DNA of 64,000 nucleotides from Verrucomicrobiota bacterium (GCA_016222805.1 JACRQG010000046.1:1-64000), one strand, 5' to 3'. Shown: positions 1 to 9,597, counted from the first letter of the stretch. Made by a program: numbers and translations. The notes: generated from the sequence alone by a model not told the origin.

Positions 1-2077
1 CCATGAAGGTCGAATTGCCCCGGGCGAGATCGTCACTCGCCCCGACGCGGGAAAAGATGCGATCCACCAGCCCGACGCGACAGGCCTTCGCCGGCACCCA
101 GCAACCTACTTGCGCCAGCAGCGTGATCAGCGCCACCTGGCGGATATAGGTCGACTTGCCCGCCATGTTGGGACCGGTCAGGAGGACGATCTGCGCGTCG
201 TCGCACGCCAGCAGCGTGTCGTTGGGCACGAAGGCGCCACTGCCGCCGCGGGGGAGGCTGGCCTCCGGTGACCGCAGGACCTGTTCCACCACCGGGTGGC
301 GGCCCTCGGTGATTTCCAGGACGTTGCCGTCGTCGAGGACCGGCCGCACGTAGTCCCACTCCCGGGCGAGCAGGGCCCAGCCGGCCAGGACATCCAGTTC
401 GGCCAGCAGCTCGGCGGCCTGCGTCAGCGCCACCGACTCGTCCACGACGGCGGCCACCAGCGCCGTGAAGAGATCAAGCTCACGTGCGTGGGCGTTCTCC
501 TCGGCGTGGAAGATCTCCTTCTCCTTCTGCTTCAGCGCCTCGGTGACATACCGCTCGCCGCCGACGGTGGTCTGCCGGCGGATGTAGTCGGCCGGGACGA
601 GGTGCAGGTTGGCCTTGGTGACCTCGATATAGTACCCAAAGTTATTCGTGAACCTCACCTTCAGGCTGCGGATGCCGGTGCGCTCCTGTTCGCTGCGCTC
701 AAGGTCCGACAGCCAGGTCTTGTTGTCGGTCGTGAGCGCCCGCAGGCGATCCAGCTCGGCGTCGTATCCGGAGCGGATATACTGGCCGTCGGCGAGGTCG
801 TTGGGCAGCTCGTCCGCGAGGGCGCGGCCGAGCAGTTCGCGCAGCGGCGGGAACTCCGGGAGGCGCTCCGCCAGTCGATTCAGGCCCCCGGTTGCGCCAA
901 AGGCGGCCAGGGTGGTTCGCAGCGCGGGCAGCTGGCGCAGGGTGTCGCGAATCCCCCCGAGTTCGCGCGGGTTGCGGAGGCGGTTCTGCAGCCGGCCGAG
1001 GATGCGGGGGATGTCGCGCACGGCGCCCAGTTGCTCGTGCAGTTCGGCCAGTCGCATCGGCTGCGCCAGCAATTCCCCGACGAGTTCCTGGCGCCGGCGG
1101 ATTTCGTCCAGCTCCAGCGACGGGGCGGCCAGCCAGCGCTCCAGCAGCCGGGCGCCGGCGGCGGTGGTGGTGCGGTTGATGGCCTGGAGCAGGGAACCCT
1201 CGCGCGTTCCGCGGCTCGAGGTGAAGATCTCCAGGTTGCGCAGCGTGGCCGGGTCGAGGAGGAGCGTACGTGCGCTGCGGTACTCCTGAAGGCTGCGCAG
1301 GTTCTCCGGCTTGGCGCAGAGGTTCTCCGTGGCGTAATACACGAGCGCCCCCGCGGGACCGAGTCCCGGATGGGAGTGGGGGAGCCCGAAGCCCTGGAGA
1401 TTGAGCACGCCGAGGGTGTCCATCACGGTGCTGGCCCCGGTCGCGGTGTCGAAATGGTAGCCCGGGAGCTCCGAAACGAGGCGATCGGTGCAGAACCCCT
1501 GCAGGGCGTGCAGACCGGTCTCTTCGTGGGGCGACTGCGCCCAGCGTTCGCGCTCGCCTTCGATCACCAGGAGCTCCGCGGGATCCAGGGCGGTCAGGAC
1601 CGGCAGGAGGTTGGCGATCTGCGGATCGCTCGCGAGGCGAAACTCCCCGGTGGAAAGGTCCAGCCAGGCGGCGTGCAGCCCCTGGCGATCGCAGGCCAGC
1701 GCCGCCAGGTAGTGGTTGCGCGCGGCGTCCAGCTGGTTCGCGGCCAGGGTGGTGCCGGGCGACAGGATCCGCGTCAGCTGCCGGCGGACGAGTTTCCCGG
1801 CTTTCGCCGGCTCCGCCTGATCGCAGATCGCCACCTTGCGACCCGCGGCCAGCAGCTTGCTCACATAGGTGTCGAGCGCGTGCGCCGGCAGGCCGGCCAT
1901 CGGGTGGTCGATGCGCTTGGTCAGCGTGAGACCGAGCAGTTTGGACGCCACGACGGCGTCCTCGAAGAACAACTCGAAGAAATCACCCAGCCGGAACAGC
2001 AGGAGCGTGTCGCGCGGCAGGCCGCGCTTCACCTCGAAATACTGCTGCATCATCGGCGTGAGCTTCGAGTCGGACAT
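1..2077 (-). CDS. mutS: DNA mismatch repair protein MutS, 3' end outside window
   Basis: Recognises mispairs and small loops and starts methyl-independent mismatch repair with MutL. Translating the minus strand from the ATG at 2077 gives a MutS N-terminus (MSDSKLTPMMQQYFEVK, then RLGDFFELFFEDA), and about 692 residues are present. The Walker A segment TGPNMAGKST lies at 149-183, near residue 630. The last visible residues read DRIFSRVGASDDLARGNSTF, the MutS ATPase signature region, so only the end of the ATPase domain and the C-terminal tail are missing. No stop occurs in the window. A 64-bp repeat lies directly upstream of the start. The identification is firm. Confidence 0.96.
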   Translation of the reverse strand, partial: MSDSKLTPMMQQYFEVKRGLPRDTLLLFRLGDFFELFFEDAVVASKLLGLTLTKRIDHPMAGLPAHALDTYVSKLLAAGRKVAICDQAEPAKAGKLVRRQLTRILSPGTTLAANQLDAARNHYLAALACDRQGLHAAWLDLSTGEFRLASDPQIANLLPVLTALDPAELLVIEGERERWAQSPHEETGLHALQGFCTDRLVSELPGYHFDTATGASTVMDTLGVLNLQGFGLPHSHPGLGPAGALVYYATENLCAKPENLRSLQEYRSARTLLLDPATLRNLEIFTSSRGTREGSLLQAINRTTTAAGARLLERWLAAPSLELDEIRRRQELVGELLAQPMRLAELHEQLGAVRDIPRILGRLQNRLRNPRELGGIRDTLRQLPALRTTLAAFGATGGLNRLAERLPEFPPLRELLGRALADELPNDLADGQYIRSGYDAELDRLRALTTDNKTWLSDLERSEQERTGIRSLKVRFTNNFGYYIEVTKANLHLVPADYIRRQTTVGGERYVTEALKQKEKEIFHAEENAHARELDLFTALVAAVVDESVALTQAAELLAELDVLAGWALLAREWDYVRPVLDDGNVLEITEGRHPVVEQVLRSPEASLPRGGSGAFVPNDTLLACDDAQIVLLTGPNMAGKSTYIRQVALITLLAQVGCWVPAKACRVGLVDRIFSRVGASDDLARGNSTFM

Positions 2078-2081
2078 GGGC

Positions 2082-2145
2082 AGGTGCGCTCGATGCCAGA
2101 GACCCGGAACGCGGGACGCAAGCCGCCGGTGGAAAGGGCCGGCCG
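2082..2145. repeat. Interspersed repeat, copy A (about 64 bp)
   Basis: This stretch matches 6859-6922 at roughly 84 percent by eye. The longest exact block is the 22 bases from ggacgcaagc through ggtggaaa, and gatgccagagac is a second shared block. It lies between mutS and the glycoside-hydrolase-like gene, in the untranslated region just upstream of the mutS start. Neither copy is inside a gene. No transposase or obvious terminal inverted repeat accompanies it. Function unknown. Confidence 0.7.
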
Positions 2146-2303
2146 ACGACGCCTCTTGGGCGCGCGCAGAGCGTCGACCGATTTCGCCGGCGCACAGGAA
2201 GCGTACCCAGGCGAACTGCTCGCCGGCGTTGTGGGAGACACGTGCCTGGTTAAAACGCGAGCCGGCCTCCATCAGTCCTCGCCAATGGCCATTGGAGGTC
2301 GGC

Positions 2304-4496
2304 TCAACGCCGGAAGCCCTTCTCAGTGCCGCCCCGCGGACCGCCGGGCTTGACGGATCCGGTCTGCCACTGGCGGGCCAGATCGAGGTCCGCGGCGACC
2401 TTGGCAGTAAGCGCGGTGAGATCGACGTGGCCCACCCGATTGTAGAGCGCCGGCACATAGCGGGCGTCGCGCACGGCGGCGTAACGCTGCCAGTGCTGCA
2501 GGGCCGCTTCCAGGTGCCGTACCGCGGTGGCCTGGTCGGCGGGGTCGGCGGCGGAATCGTAGAGGGCGAGGGCGCACGCCGCGCGGATCTTCTCCGCATA
2601 GTAGTGGCCGAGTTGCGCGAAGCACGTGAAGTCATCGAGCGTGGCCGCGAGTTCGGCGGAACGGTCGGCGTGGGGCCGGAGTTCCGCCACGAGCCGCTCG
2701 GTCTCGAGGGCGAGGCCACGAAGGCGATCGGCGATCTGCGGCGGTGTCGTGCCCTGCATCGGCCGTTTTTCTTCGAGACGCTGCCGCCACTCGCGGATGT
2801 CGAGATTGCCGGAGCCAGGCATCGTGATGCCCTCCACAAAATGCCGCACCGTGTAAAAGCCCTTGTTGCGCGGGCTGGCCAGACAGGCTTCCGGAAACCA
2901 CTTCAGATCGATATCGCCCCAGAAGAAGCTGGTGATTGTGGGGATGACGCGCGAGGCGGCGGTGGAGGCGGCGAAGAGTGTGGCCGCGGGCACCCCGGGG
3001 AAGCGCGCGGCGAGGAGGCGTTCGAAGTGGGCGTTGGGCAGGGTGGGGTCGAAGGCGAGCCGACCCCAGAGCAGGAAGCTGTACCACTGTTTTTCGATCA
3101 CGAGCGGGCGCGGACCGGTGGCAGGAGGCTGGCGCTCGAGAAAGGAGCGGCCCCAGACGTACCCATCCGGGCCCATGTAGAACCCGGCGCATTTGTCGGC
3201 GGCCGGCATGTTCACGACGTAGTCGCGCGCGTAGTCGGGGTCGCCCCAGCGGAAGGTGTAAATGTCGTCGTTGCGTACGGTCAGCCAGGTGCGCAGGCCG
3301 GGCGCGATGCCCTCCAGCAGCGGCTGGATGAAGGGCGGATTCGGAATCGAATACATGTGCGCCACCGAGTACTTGAAGCTGAAGTCGAAGGTCGCCGGGA
3401 AGCCGGGGTAGTCCTTCCAGGCATCGATAATCTCGCTCTGCGCGGTCCAATGAAACCGGTGGATCATCCGCACGACGCGCTGGGAGTCGCTCTTCAGGGC
3501 GTCGCGCACCCCTTCGCCGTAGGTCTCCCAGAGCCATTTCTCCTTCAACTTGGAATCCATCTTCTGCGGCATGCCCTCGCCAGCGGTGATGCCGAAGCCG
3601 GCGAGCAGCGGATAGGTCGTGACCATCTCGCGCACGCTGGCGCGGAAGTAGGCCTTGGTGATCGGGTTCTCGAGATCGTTGGTGATCCCGTGCTTCCCCT
3701 CGGCTCCAAAGGTGAAGGTGTTCCAGGTGAACACGTACACCGCAATGCCCCGCTCGTGGGCGTGGCGCATCACCCAGCGCCAGAACTCGATCTTCTCCTC
3801 GATGGTGAGGCGTTTCACCACCTCATGGTCGGCGAGCATGGCTGGTTTCACCATGTCGGTGCCCGCGAAGGAAAAGTCATGGTCGAGTTTGACGCGGGTG
3901 CGCCAGACGTCGGCGAGGGCCACCTCGGGAAACTCGGGCACCTTGACGAGCGAAGGGAACGGGTGGAGCGACCAGAGGGAGAGCACGTTGTAGCGGTGGC
4001 GGGCGAGTTCATCGAGGTAGGAGCGCCAAAACTCGCGGTCCCACATCTCGGGGAGGTTGGCCTGTGCGGCGTCGGAGCAGTCGGTGTAGCTCGGCGTGCG
4101 GAGATCGAGGGGAAGGTTGAACTTGATGCCGCGTTGCGCGACGTGCGGGGAACGCGCGCCTGCCTTCAGGCTGGCGGTCGTGCCGAGCCGCAGGGCCTCG
4201 GCCACATCGAGCCCGCCGTACATGGCGCCCACCGCTCCGCTTCCAACCACGCGCAGACGGCCGGCTCCGTGGCGTTCGATCCGGTAGCCCTGGGGATTGC
4301 CCCCTTTCGCGGCATCGACTTCGAGGGCAACCACGAGTGGCGCGCCGGTGGGAGCCAGCGCCGCGGCGCGCTCAATCTCGGTGGCGGCAAAAGCAAGGGC
4401 GGGGAGGGCGCGGTCGCAGGACAGTTCGACGCGTGTGGCGGCAGAAACGGCAAGTGGCGTCAGGAGGAGAAGACAAGGAACTCGAAGTTTCATCAT
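2304..4496 (-). CDS. Secreted glycoside-hydrolase-like protein (GH67-N/GH20b-type domain plus barrel)
   Basis: A predicted exported protein of 730 residues. The start is the first of two ATGs at 4496, which gives a clean signal peptide (MMKLRVPCLLLL, ending VSAA) and has AGGAG about 7 bases upstream. Upstream in-frame starts add a non-signal tail. After the signal comes a small alpha/beta domain (around residues 20-120, with GSGAVGAMYGGLDVAEAL) like those preceding the barrel in GH67 glucuronidases and GH20 hexosaminidases. It is followed by a TIM-barrel-like body rich in Trp and Tyr with FGITAGEGMP as a possible acidic site. The exact family and substrate are not established. Polysaccharide breakdown in the periplasm is inferred. 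It sits downstream of another secreted protein on the same strand, with a 356-bp gap. Confidence 0.7.
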   Translation of the reverse strand: MMKLRVPCLLLLTPLAVSAATRVELSCDRALPALAFAATEIERAAALAPTGAPLVVALEVDAAKGGNPQGYRIERHGAGRLRVVGSGAVGAMYGGLDVAEALRLGTTASLKAGARSPHVAQRGIKFNLPLDLRTPSYTDCSDAAQANLPEMWDREFWRSYLDELARHRYNVLSLWSLHPFPSLVKVPEFPEVALADVWRTRVKLDHDFSFAGTDMVKPAMLADHEVVKRLTIEEKIEFWRWVMRHAHERGIAVYVFTWNTFTFGAEGKHGITNDLENPITKAYFRASVREMVTTYPLLAGFGITAGEGMPQKMDSKLKEKWLWETYGEGVRDALKSDSQRVVRMIHRFHWTAQSEIIDAWKDYPGFPATFDFSFKYSVAHMYSIPNPPFIQPLLEGIAPGLRTWLTVRNDDIYTFRWGDPDYARDYVVNMPAADKCAGFYMGPDGYVWGRSFLERQPPATGPRPLVIEKQWYSFLLWGRLAFDPTLPNAHFERLLAARFPGVPAATLFAASTAASRVIPTITSFFWGDIDLKWFPEACLASPRNKGFYTVRHFVEGITMPGSGNLDIREWRQRLEEKRPMQGTTPPQIADRLRGLALETERLVAELRPHADRSAELAATLDDFTCFAQLGHYYAEKIRAACALALYDSAADPADQATAVRHLEAALQHWQRYAAVRDARYVPALYNRVGHVDLTALTAKVAADLDLARQWQTGSVKPGGPRGGTEKGFRR

Positions 4497-4852
4497 GAAA
4501 GGCTCCTGGGTGACCAAGTCAGGGACACGGGCGGCGCAATTTGACGGTACAGTTGAATCGCGCGCGGAGAGACCGGATGCAGCCCTGTGCTTCGGAGGGC
4601 CTCCGGCCGTTCCGACTCCGCTCCGCACACGCCGACAGAGAGCTGGACCATGAGGCAAGGCGATTCGACGCACCGCCCCTTCATGTCAGAGATCTCTATC
4701 GCAGGAGAAGACAAACTGGCGCGGGAGCGTGCGCATCGTGGTCAGGGAAGCCGCCGTGTAGTGCGCGCAATTCCGGGCGACATCCTTGTCGCCCGGGAAG
4801 GCGTTGCGAATGCGCGCGCCGGCCGTGTCTTTGCGATTTCCCAGCCACTGCG
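4497..4852. other. Intergenic gap, no gene seen
   Basis: 356 bases between two minus-strand secreted-protein genes. Open frames here are short, overlap each other and show no recognisable protein. The gap probably carries the promoter of the gene starting at 4496. No T-tailed hairpin was found. Confidence 0.5.
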
Positions 4853-6799
4853 TCAGTCCGCTCGCCGCAGCCGCGCGTCGGAGAGGTCGAACTGTCCCGT
4901 GGCATCCTTGGGCAGCACGAACCGCAGGGTGGTGTCGTCTTTGGTCGGAGACTTGATTTCGAACTCCACGACGTGCTCCTGCCACTCCGACGCGAGCGGC
5001 ATCGTCGTTCCCGGGGCGAGGGCGCGGTTCCCGTCGGCGACGTCGAATTGGACCGCCATTTCCGCCGTTCCGCGCACCCGACACGCGAACCGGTAGCGAC
5101 CGGGTTCGAGCTTGCGCTCGGGGAAGAACGTGTACTTGAGCGAGGCGCTTGGCCCGAAGTTTCCGACCACGCTGAGCACGCGGCGACCGGCGGCGTTCGC
5201 CACCGGACCATCGGCGCTGACCCGTTTTTCGATCGTCTTGGACCGGCTTTCGAGATTCCAGTAGCGCCACGGATCGATGAGTTCCTGCTGGGGATTGGGC
5301 AGCCAGCGGGGCAGCGCCTTCACTACGGGCGGAGGCGGTGGCTGCACGGCGAGGAGCGGGGCGGGTACCTCGTAGGAAAGGGTGTCATCGAAGGCCGGGT
5401 CGTCGAATGTGACGTTCCCCAAGGTGACTTCCGTCGGAATCTGGCCGACCCCGATGAACCCGATGGGATGCCAGCCTCCGCGGAAGTAGTTTCGGATCGC
5501 GAACCGCGCGCTCGGCACCATTCCGCCCTGACGGTCGAGGATTGCGAGCGCCAGGACGTAATCTCCCTTCGGCAGTTCGTTGGGCAGTGCGACGCTCCCT
5601 GTGGCTTGATGCGCCTTGGCCGGACGGCGGTAGGCGTGTGTGTCGCTGTCCCAGTACTCGCCGGGAAGCCAGCGCCGGACGTCCACGCCCGCCAGTGCAG
5701 CCGACCACACTGGCTTTCGGGTGCGGGGTTCGAGAAGCCCCACCGCCACCGGCCAGTCCAGGTAGAACGGGGCGCTGCCGGTGTTCCGGACCGTGAGCCT
5801 GACTTCCAGGTCTCCGTTCGATGGCACCGTGGATGGGTACCTCACTTCGTCGATCACGAATCGGTAACCAAAAGCCTGCTGCATCTCCGCCGCGCCCTCC
5901 AGCACGGGATAGGCCGGCACCTTCATCGTCTCTTCCGGCGTACGCCCGAAGGTCTTCTCTGGCTCAGACTCCGGACGCTGCTTCTGCCAGTTGTACTCTA
6001 CCTCGCCCTCGATGGGCGCGGCCTTCCAGACCTCAGGATAGACGTGCGTGGCCTGCCACGGAAACTGATCCACGGCCTTGGTCGGCGGTTCCCGGCTCAG
6101 TGTCGCAAAGGTGTCGTAGTAGAGGCCAAATCCAGCCGCCATGAACTCCGCGTCGTGGTGGCGCACGAGCACCGGCTTGTGTTTGAACGCCCGCCGAAAC
6201 GCCTCGGCCAGGAGCCGACGCTGTTCGGCCGTGGGGGCCGGATTGTGGTGCTCACCCCAAAAGCCAATCAGTCCCATCTGCACCGCGAAAATCCGCGGGT
6301 CCTGATCCCACGCTTTTCCCAGCTTGGCGATGAGACCCCGAAGCCTCTGCTGAAAGGCCGGGCTGTCGTAGTCGCAGACGGCCAGATCGGCGGGCCAGTG
6401 TTGTTTGGGGGCCGTCGCGCTCCCCGGCGTGCCGTTCCAGTCCAGATACACCCGCGGTACCAGCTTGACGTTCAGTTCCTCGAAGCGCCTGCCCCCGATC
6501 TGCGTGATCCGGTTGGTGTGGGCGATGATTCGGTCCACGGTGTCTTCGGCGCAGACTTCAATCGCATTCCAGGGAATGTAGGTGCGCTGCAGCAGTCCGA
6601 AGCCGCCCGGCTTGAAGGCGCGAAAACCCTTCAGCGGGTTGTTGATCGCCCCCGTGTACGCTTCCGGGGCAACGGTCACCCAGCCGGCTCCGGGGGAGTC
6701 CGGTTGCGCCGCCCGCAAAGAGACGAATCCCAGAGGAACGAACACCTCCAGCACGAAGCCCCAAACGCCCCAGATCGCCATGCGGCTCGTTCTCTTCAT
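4853..6799 (-). CDS. Secreted DUF4832-like / glycosidase-like protein
   Basis: A 648-residue protein with a hydrophobic N-terminus (residues 7-30) that fits a signal peptide or anchor. The body begins with INNPLKGFRAF and continues with barrel-like strands (NVKLVPRVYLDW, FAVQMGLIGFWGEHHNP). This resembles the DUF4832/GH42-like group of secreted putative glycosidases. The middle section (about 330-450) looks like beta-sandwich repeats, and the C-terminal 130 residues (KYTFFPERKLEPGRYRFACR) resemble a carbohydrate-binding jelly roll. A second ATG at 6781 would shorten the signal. Substrate unknown. A repeat (copy B) lies about 60 bp upstream. The family assignment is by pattern only. Confidence 0.6.
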   Translation of the reverse strand: MKRTSRMAIWGVWGFVLEVFVPLGFVSLRAAQPDSPGAGWVTVAPEAYTGAINNPLKGFRAFKPGGFGLLQRTYIPWNAIEVCAEDTVDRIIAHTNRITQIGGRRFEELNVKLVPRVYLDWNGTPGSATAPKQHWPADLAVCDYDSPAFQQRLRGLIAKLGKAWDQDPRIFAVQMGLIGFWGEHHNPAPTAEQRRLLAEAFRRAFKHKPVLVRHHDAEFMAAGFGLYYDTFATLSREPPTKAVDQFPWQATHVYPEVWKAAPIEGEVEYNWQKQRPESEPEKTFGRTPEETMKVPAYPVLEGAAEMQQAFGYRFVIDEVRYPSTVPSNGDLEVRLTVRNTGSAPFYLDWPVAVGLLEPRTRKPVWSAALAGVDVRRWLPGEYWDSDTHAYRRPAKAHQATGSVALPNELPKGDYVLALAILDRQGGMVPSARFAIRNYFRGGWHPIGFIGVGQIPTEVTLGNVTFDDPAFDDTLSYEVPAPLLAVQPPPPPVVKALPRWLPNPQQELIDPWRYWNLESRSKTIEKRVSADGPVANAAGRRVLSVVGNFGPSASLKYTFFPERKLEPGRYRFACRVRGTAEMAVQFDVADGNRALAPGTTMPLASEWQEHVVEFEIKSPTKDDTTLRFVLPKDATGQFDLSDARLRRAD

Positions 6800-6858
6800 G
6801 GTGGTTCGGAGTAGGCCGGGATTGTGCCGTTGTCGGTCAGGACCCGAACGATGGCGTC

Positions 6859-6922
6859 AGGTGCACCAGATGCCAGAGACGTGGACGTCGGGACGCAAGC
6901 CGCCGGTGGAAAAGGCTGGCCG
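6859..6922. repeat. Interspersed repeat, copy B (about 64 bp)
   Basis: Partner of 2082-2145, in the same orientation. It lies in the divergent intergenic region between the gene starting at 6799 (minus) and the hydrolase starting at 6952 (plus). About 10 mismatches over 63 aligned bases were counted by eye, clustered in two short segments, while the 22-base core is identical. Confidence 0.7.
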
Positions 6923-6951
6923 CACCGCGGCCCCGCGGAGAAAACGCCCGC

Positions 6952-7743
6952 GTGGTGCCACTCTTTCATCGTGATCTCGGAGGCGGCGGCCGTCCGCCCC
7001 TTGTGCTGTTGCACGGCATGCTCGGCTCTTCGCGCAACTGGCTGAGCGCGGGTGCGGACCTGGCGGAGTGGTTTCACGTCTTCGCCCTTGATTTCCGGAA
7101 TCACGGTCGTTCCCCGCATGCGGACGAGATGTCGTACGCGGAACTCGCGGCGGACGTCGTGGCCTGGATGGATCGCCAGGGATTGCCCGCCGCCACCATC
7201 GCGGGGCACAGCCTGGGCGGGAAGACCGCCATGCTCCTGGCCTGTCGCCACCCCTCCCGCGTGCGACAGTTGGCCGTCATCGATATCGCGCCGTGCGACT
7301 ATTACTGGCCGGCGCACCGGGCCAGTTTCGCCGCCATGAACGAGCTCGATCTCCGCGACCTGCGCTCTCGCGCGGAGGCCGAACTTCGGTTTGAGGCCCG
7401 CGTGCCGAGTTGGGGGATGCGGAAGTTTCTGGCCACGAACCTGGAGCAGGGCGAAGACGGCCGCTGGTACTGGCAGGTCAATCTGCCGGTGCTGACCCGC
7501 GCGCTCCCCGAGTTGGAACGCAACCCACTTGCCCCCGGCGCTGCGTTTGCCGGTGAGACGCTGTTCATCGCGGGTGGACGATCCGAGTACGTCACCCCCG
7601 CCGACCACGTGACGATCCGCCGGCATTTTCCGCAGGCGCGGATCGAGGTGCTGGCCGAAAGCGGCCACAATCCCCACCTCGAAGCCCGTCCGGCCCTGGT
7701 CGATCTTCTCCGCACGCTGGCGCATCCCGAGGGCGCCGTTTGA
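6952..7743 (+). CDS. Alpha/beta hydrolase, YbfF-like esterase
   Basis: A cytoplasmic hydrolase of 263 residues starting with GTG at 6952. It shows the standard fold signatures: an oxyanion strand LVLLHGMLGSSRNW, the nucleophile elbow GHSLGG (Ser catalytic) and a C-terminal SGHNPHLE with the catalytic His. FALDFRNHGRSPHAD is typical of the YbfF/abhydrolase-1 esterases. The natural substrate is not predictable; short acyl esters or thioesters are known for relatives. Its stop overlaps an in-frame TTG of the following MBL gene, so the two are probably cotranscribed with ribD. Confidence 0.85.
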   Translation: MVPLFHRDLGGGGRPPLVLLHGMLGSSRNWLSAGADLAEWFHVFALDFRNHGRSPHADEMSYAELAADVVAWMDRQGLPAATIAGHSLGGKTAMLLACRHPSRVRQLAVIDIAPCDYYWPAHRASFAAMNELDLRDLRSRAEAELRFEARVPSWGMRKFLATNLEQGEDGRWYWQVNLPVLTRALPELERNPLAPGAAFAGETLFIAGGRSEYVTPADHVTIRRHFPQARIEVLAESGHNPHLEARPALVDLLRTLAHPEGAV

Positions 7744-7808
7744 AGTCCTGGCCACCGTCGGCGTACTCGGGTGTTGCGCGGCGCGCAAAACCGTTTGGAT
7801 TGACCCGT

Positions 7809-8444
7809 GTGAAGTTGCACGTGCTGCCAGCCGGGCCCATCCAGACCAACGCGTACCTGCTGACCGCGCCGGAGCGGGGCGAGGCGGTCCTGATCGACGC
7901 TCCCGGTGAAATCTGGGCGGAGATTCAGCCGGTGTTGCAGGCGGACGGATGCCGGCTGACGGAAGTCTGGATCACCCACGGGCATTGGGACCACACGCAG
8001 GGTGCGGCCGAGGTCGTGCGGGGTGCTGGGGCCAAGGTGCGCGCGCACCCCGACGATCGTACCTTGATCGAGACACCACAGATCATGGAGCACTTCATGG
8101 GGGAATCCCTCGGCCTCGAACCGGTGGCCGTGGATCACTGGCTGCAGCCAGGGGAGCAGTTCGAATCCCTGGGCACGACCGTGGAGGTCCGGCATGTCCC
8201 GGGCCACTGTCCCGGCAACGTCCTCTTCAATTTCCCCTCGGCCGCCGCCGCGTTTGTCGGCGATGCGCTGTTCCGCCGCAGTGTCGGCCGCACCGATCTA
8301 CCGGGTGGTAGTTTTGAGACGCTGGCGCGCAGCATCCGGGAACAGATCTACACGTTGCCGCCGGCGACCCGGATCTTCCCGGGCCACGGACCCGCCACCA
8401 CCGTGGCCGAGGAGCAAGAGGAGAATCCCTATGTCAGCGGTTGA
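7809..8444 (+). CDS. MBL-fold metallohydrolase, glyoxalase II-like
   Basis: A hydrolase of 211 residues with the dinuclear-zinc motifs of the metallo-beta-lactamase fold: THGHWDHTQG, GHCPGN, FVGDALF and FPGHGPATT. The order and spacing match the hydroxyacylglutathione-hydrolase-like group (GloB/YcbL type). The GTG at 7809 was chosen because it gives the usual N-terminus KLHVLPAGPIQTNAYLL. TTG at 7800 or at 7740 (overlapping the previous stop) are alternatives. The 3' end overlaps the start of ribD by 14 bases, which suggests translational coupling. A true glyoxalase role is unproven. Confidence 0.85.
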   Translation: MKLHVLPAGPIQTNAYLLTAPERGEAVLIDAPGEIWAEIQPVLQADGCRLTEVWITHGHWDHTQGAAEVVRGAGAKVRAHPDDRTLIETPQIMEHFMGESLGLEPVAVDHWLQPGEQFESLGTTVEVRHVPGHCPGNVLFNFPSAAAAFVGDALFRRSVGRTDLPGGSFETLARSIREQIYTLPPATRIFPGHGPATTVAEEQEENPYVSG

Positions 8445-9597
8445 TCCCAACCAGGTGAAGTTCATGCAACGCGCGCTGGAGATGGCGCGCAGCGTCTGGG
8501 GCAACACCCACCCCAACCCGATGGTGGGGGCGGTCATCGTCGAGGATGGAGTCGTGGTCGCCGAGGGCGCGACGGCTCCCGACGGCGGGCCGCACGCGGA
8601 GCGCCTCGCCTTGCTCGCGCGCGGCAAGCCCCCGCGCCCGGGCGCCACGCTCTACGTGACCCTCGAGCCCTGCTCGACCCACGGACGCACCGGAGCCTGT
8701 ACCGAGGCCATCATCGCGGCCGGGATCAAGCGCGTGGTCGTCGGCGCCACCGACCCCAACCCCGAACATGCGGGCCGCGGCTTCGCCCTTCTCCGCGAGG
8801 CCGGCGTCGAGGTGATCACCGGAGTCCTCGAGCGGGAATGCACCGACCTCAACCTGATCTTCAATCACTGGATCACGCGCAAAGGGCCGCTGATTGCCGC
8901 CAAGGTCGCCTCGACCCTCGATGGCAAGATTGCCTGCCGCACCGGGGAATCCCGCTGGATCACCAACGAGGCGTCGCGCGCCGACGTCCATCGTTGGCGC
9001 CGGCTGTTCCCGGGGATCGCGGTCGGCGCGATGACCGTCCTGAAGGACAACCCGCGTCTGACCGCCCGCAGCCCCGCCCAACCTGAATGGAGTCCGTGGC
9101 GCTTCGTCTTTGACGGCCTGTTGCGCACGGTGGTCGACAAGAACCTGCCGGCGCTTTTCACCGATGAGTTTCGCGAGCGCACCATCGTGGTGACCACCCC
9201 CCACGGGGGCCTCGGCTATGTGCGCAAGCTGCGCGAAATGGGCATCAAGGTCTGGATCTTCGATTCGCCCACGCAGCGGGTCCCGTTTGCGGATTTTCGT
9301 CGGAAATGCGCGGAGGAGCGAATCTCGGGAGTGTTGGTGGAAGGCGGCGCCCAGCTCATCAGCGAGCTCATCCGCGCCCGTCAGCTCGATTACCTCTTTG
9401 CCTACCATGCGCCCGTGGTGCTGGCCGACGACAAGGCCAAGTCGATTCTCGTCGGGCTCCGACCGGAGCGGATTGATCAGGGCGTGCGCCTCACGGAGGC
9501 ACGCATCGAGGAGTTCGACGGCGACGTGCTGATGCGCGGAGTGGTGAAGTATCCGGACAAGATGTTGATCGACGAGACGGTCTTCGGCGCCCGCTGA
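8431..9597 (+). CDS. ribD: Riboflavin biosynthesis deaminase/reductase RibD
   Basis: A bifunctional enzyme of riboflavin synthesis: it deaminates the pyrimidine product of GTP cyclohydrolase II and reduces the ribosyl side chain with NADPH. It has 388 residues. The N-terminal CMP/dCMP-deaminase domain (1-145) has the zinc site GPHAE and PCSTHGRTGAC. The RibD reductase domain follows (VASTLDGKIACRTGESRWIT, and LVEGGAQLISELI near the end). The common PP before the last zinc Cys is GA here. ATG 8431 has GAGGAG just upstream. No other rib genes are adjacent. Confidence 0.95.
   Translation: MSAVDPNQVKFMQRALEMARSVWGNTHPNPMVGAVIVEDGVVVAEGATAPDGGPHAERLALLARGKPPRPGATLYVTLEPCSTHGRTGACTEAIIAAGIKRVVVGATDPNPEHAGRGFALLREAGVEVITGVLERECTDLNLIFNHWITRKGPLIAAKVASTLDGKIACRTGESRWITNEASRADVHRWRRLFPGIAVGAMTVLKDNPRLTARSPAQPEWSPWRFVFDGLLRTVVDKNLPALFTDEFRERTIVVTTPHGGLGYVRKLREMGIKVWIFDSPTQRVPFADFRRKCAEERISGVLVEGGAQLISELIRARQLDYLFAYHAPVVLADDKAKSILVGLRPERIDQGVRLTEARIEEFDGDVLMRGVVKYPDKMLIDETVFGAR

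Noticed and set aside
296-2353. 685-residue plus-strand open frame
   Set aside because: It is the antisense shadow of mutS; the minus strand gives an unmistakable MutS protein.
1869-4544. 891-residue plus-strand open frame
   Set aside because: Antisense to mutS and the glycoside-hydrolase-like gene, low-complexity Arg/Gly/Ala, no domain.
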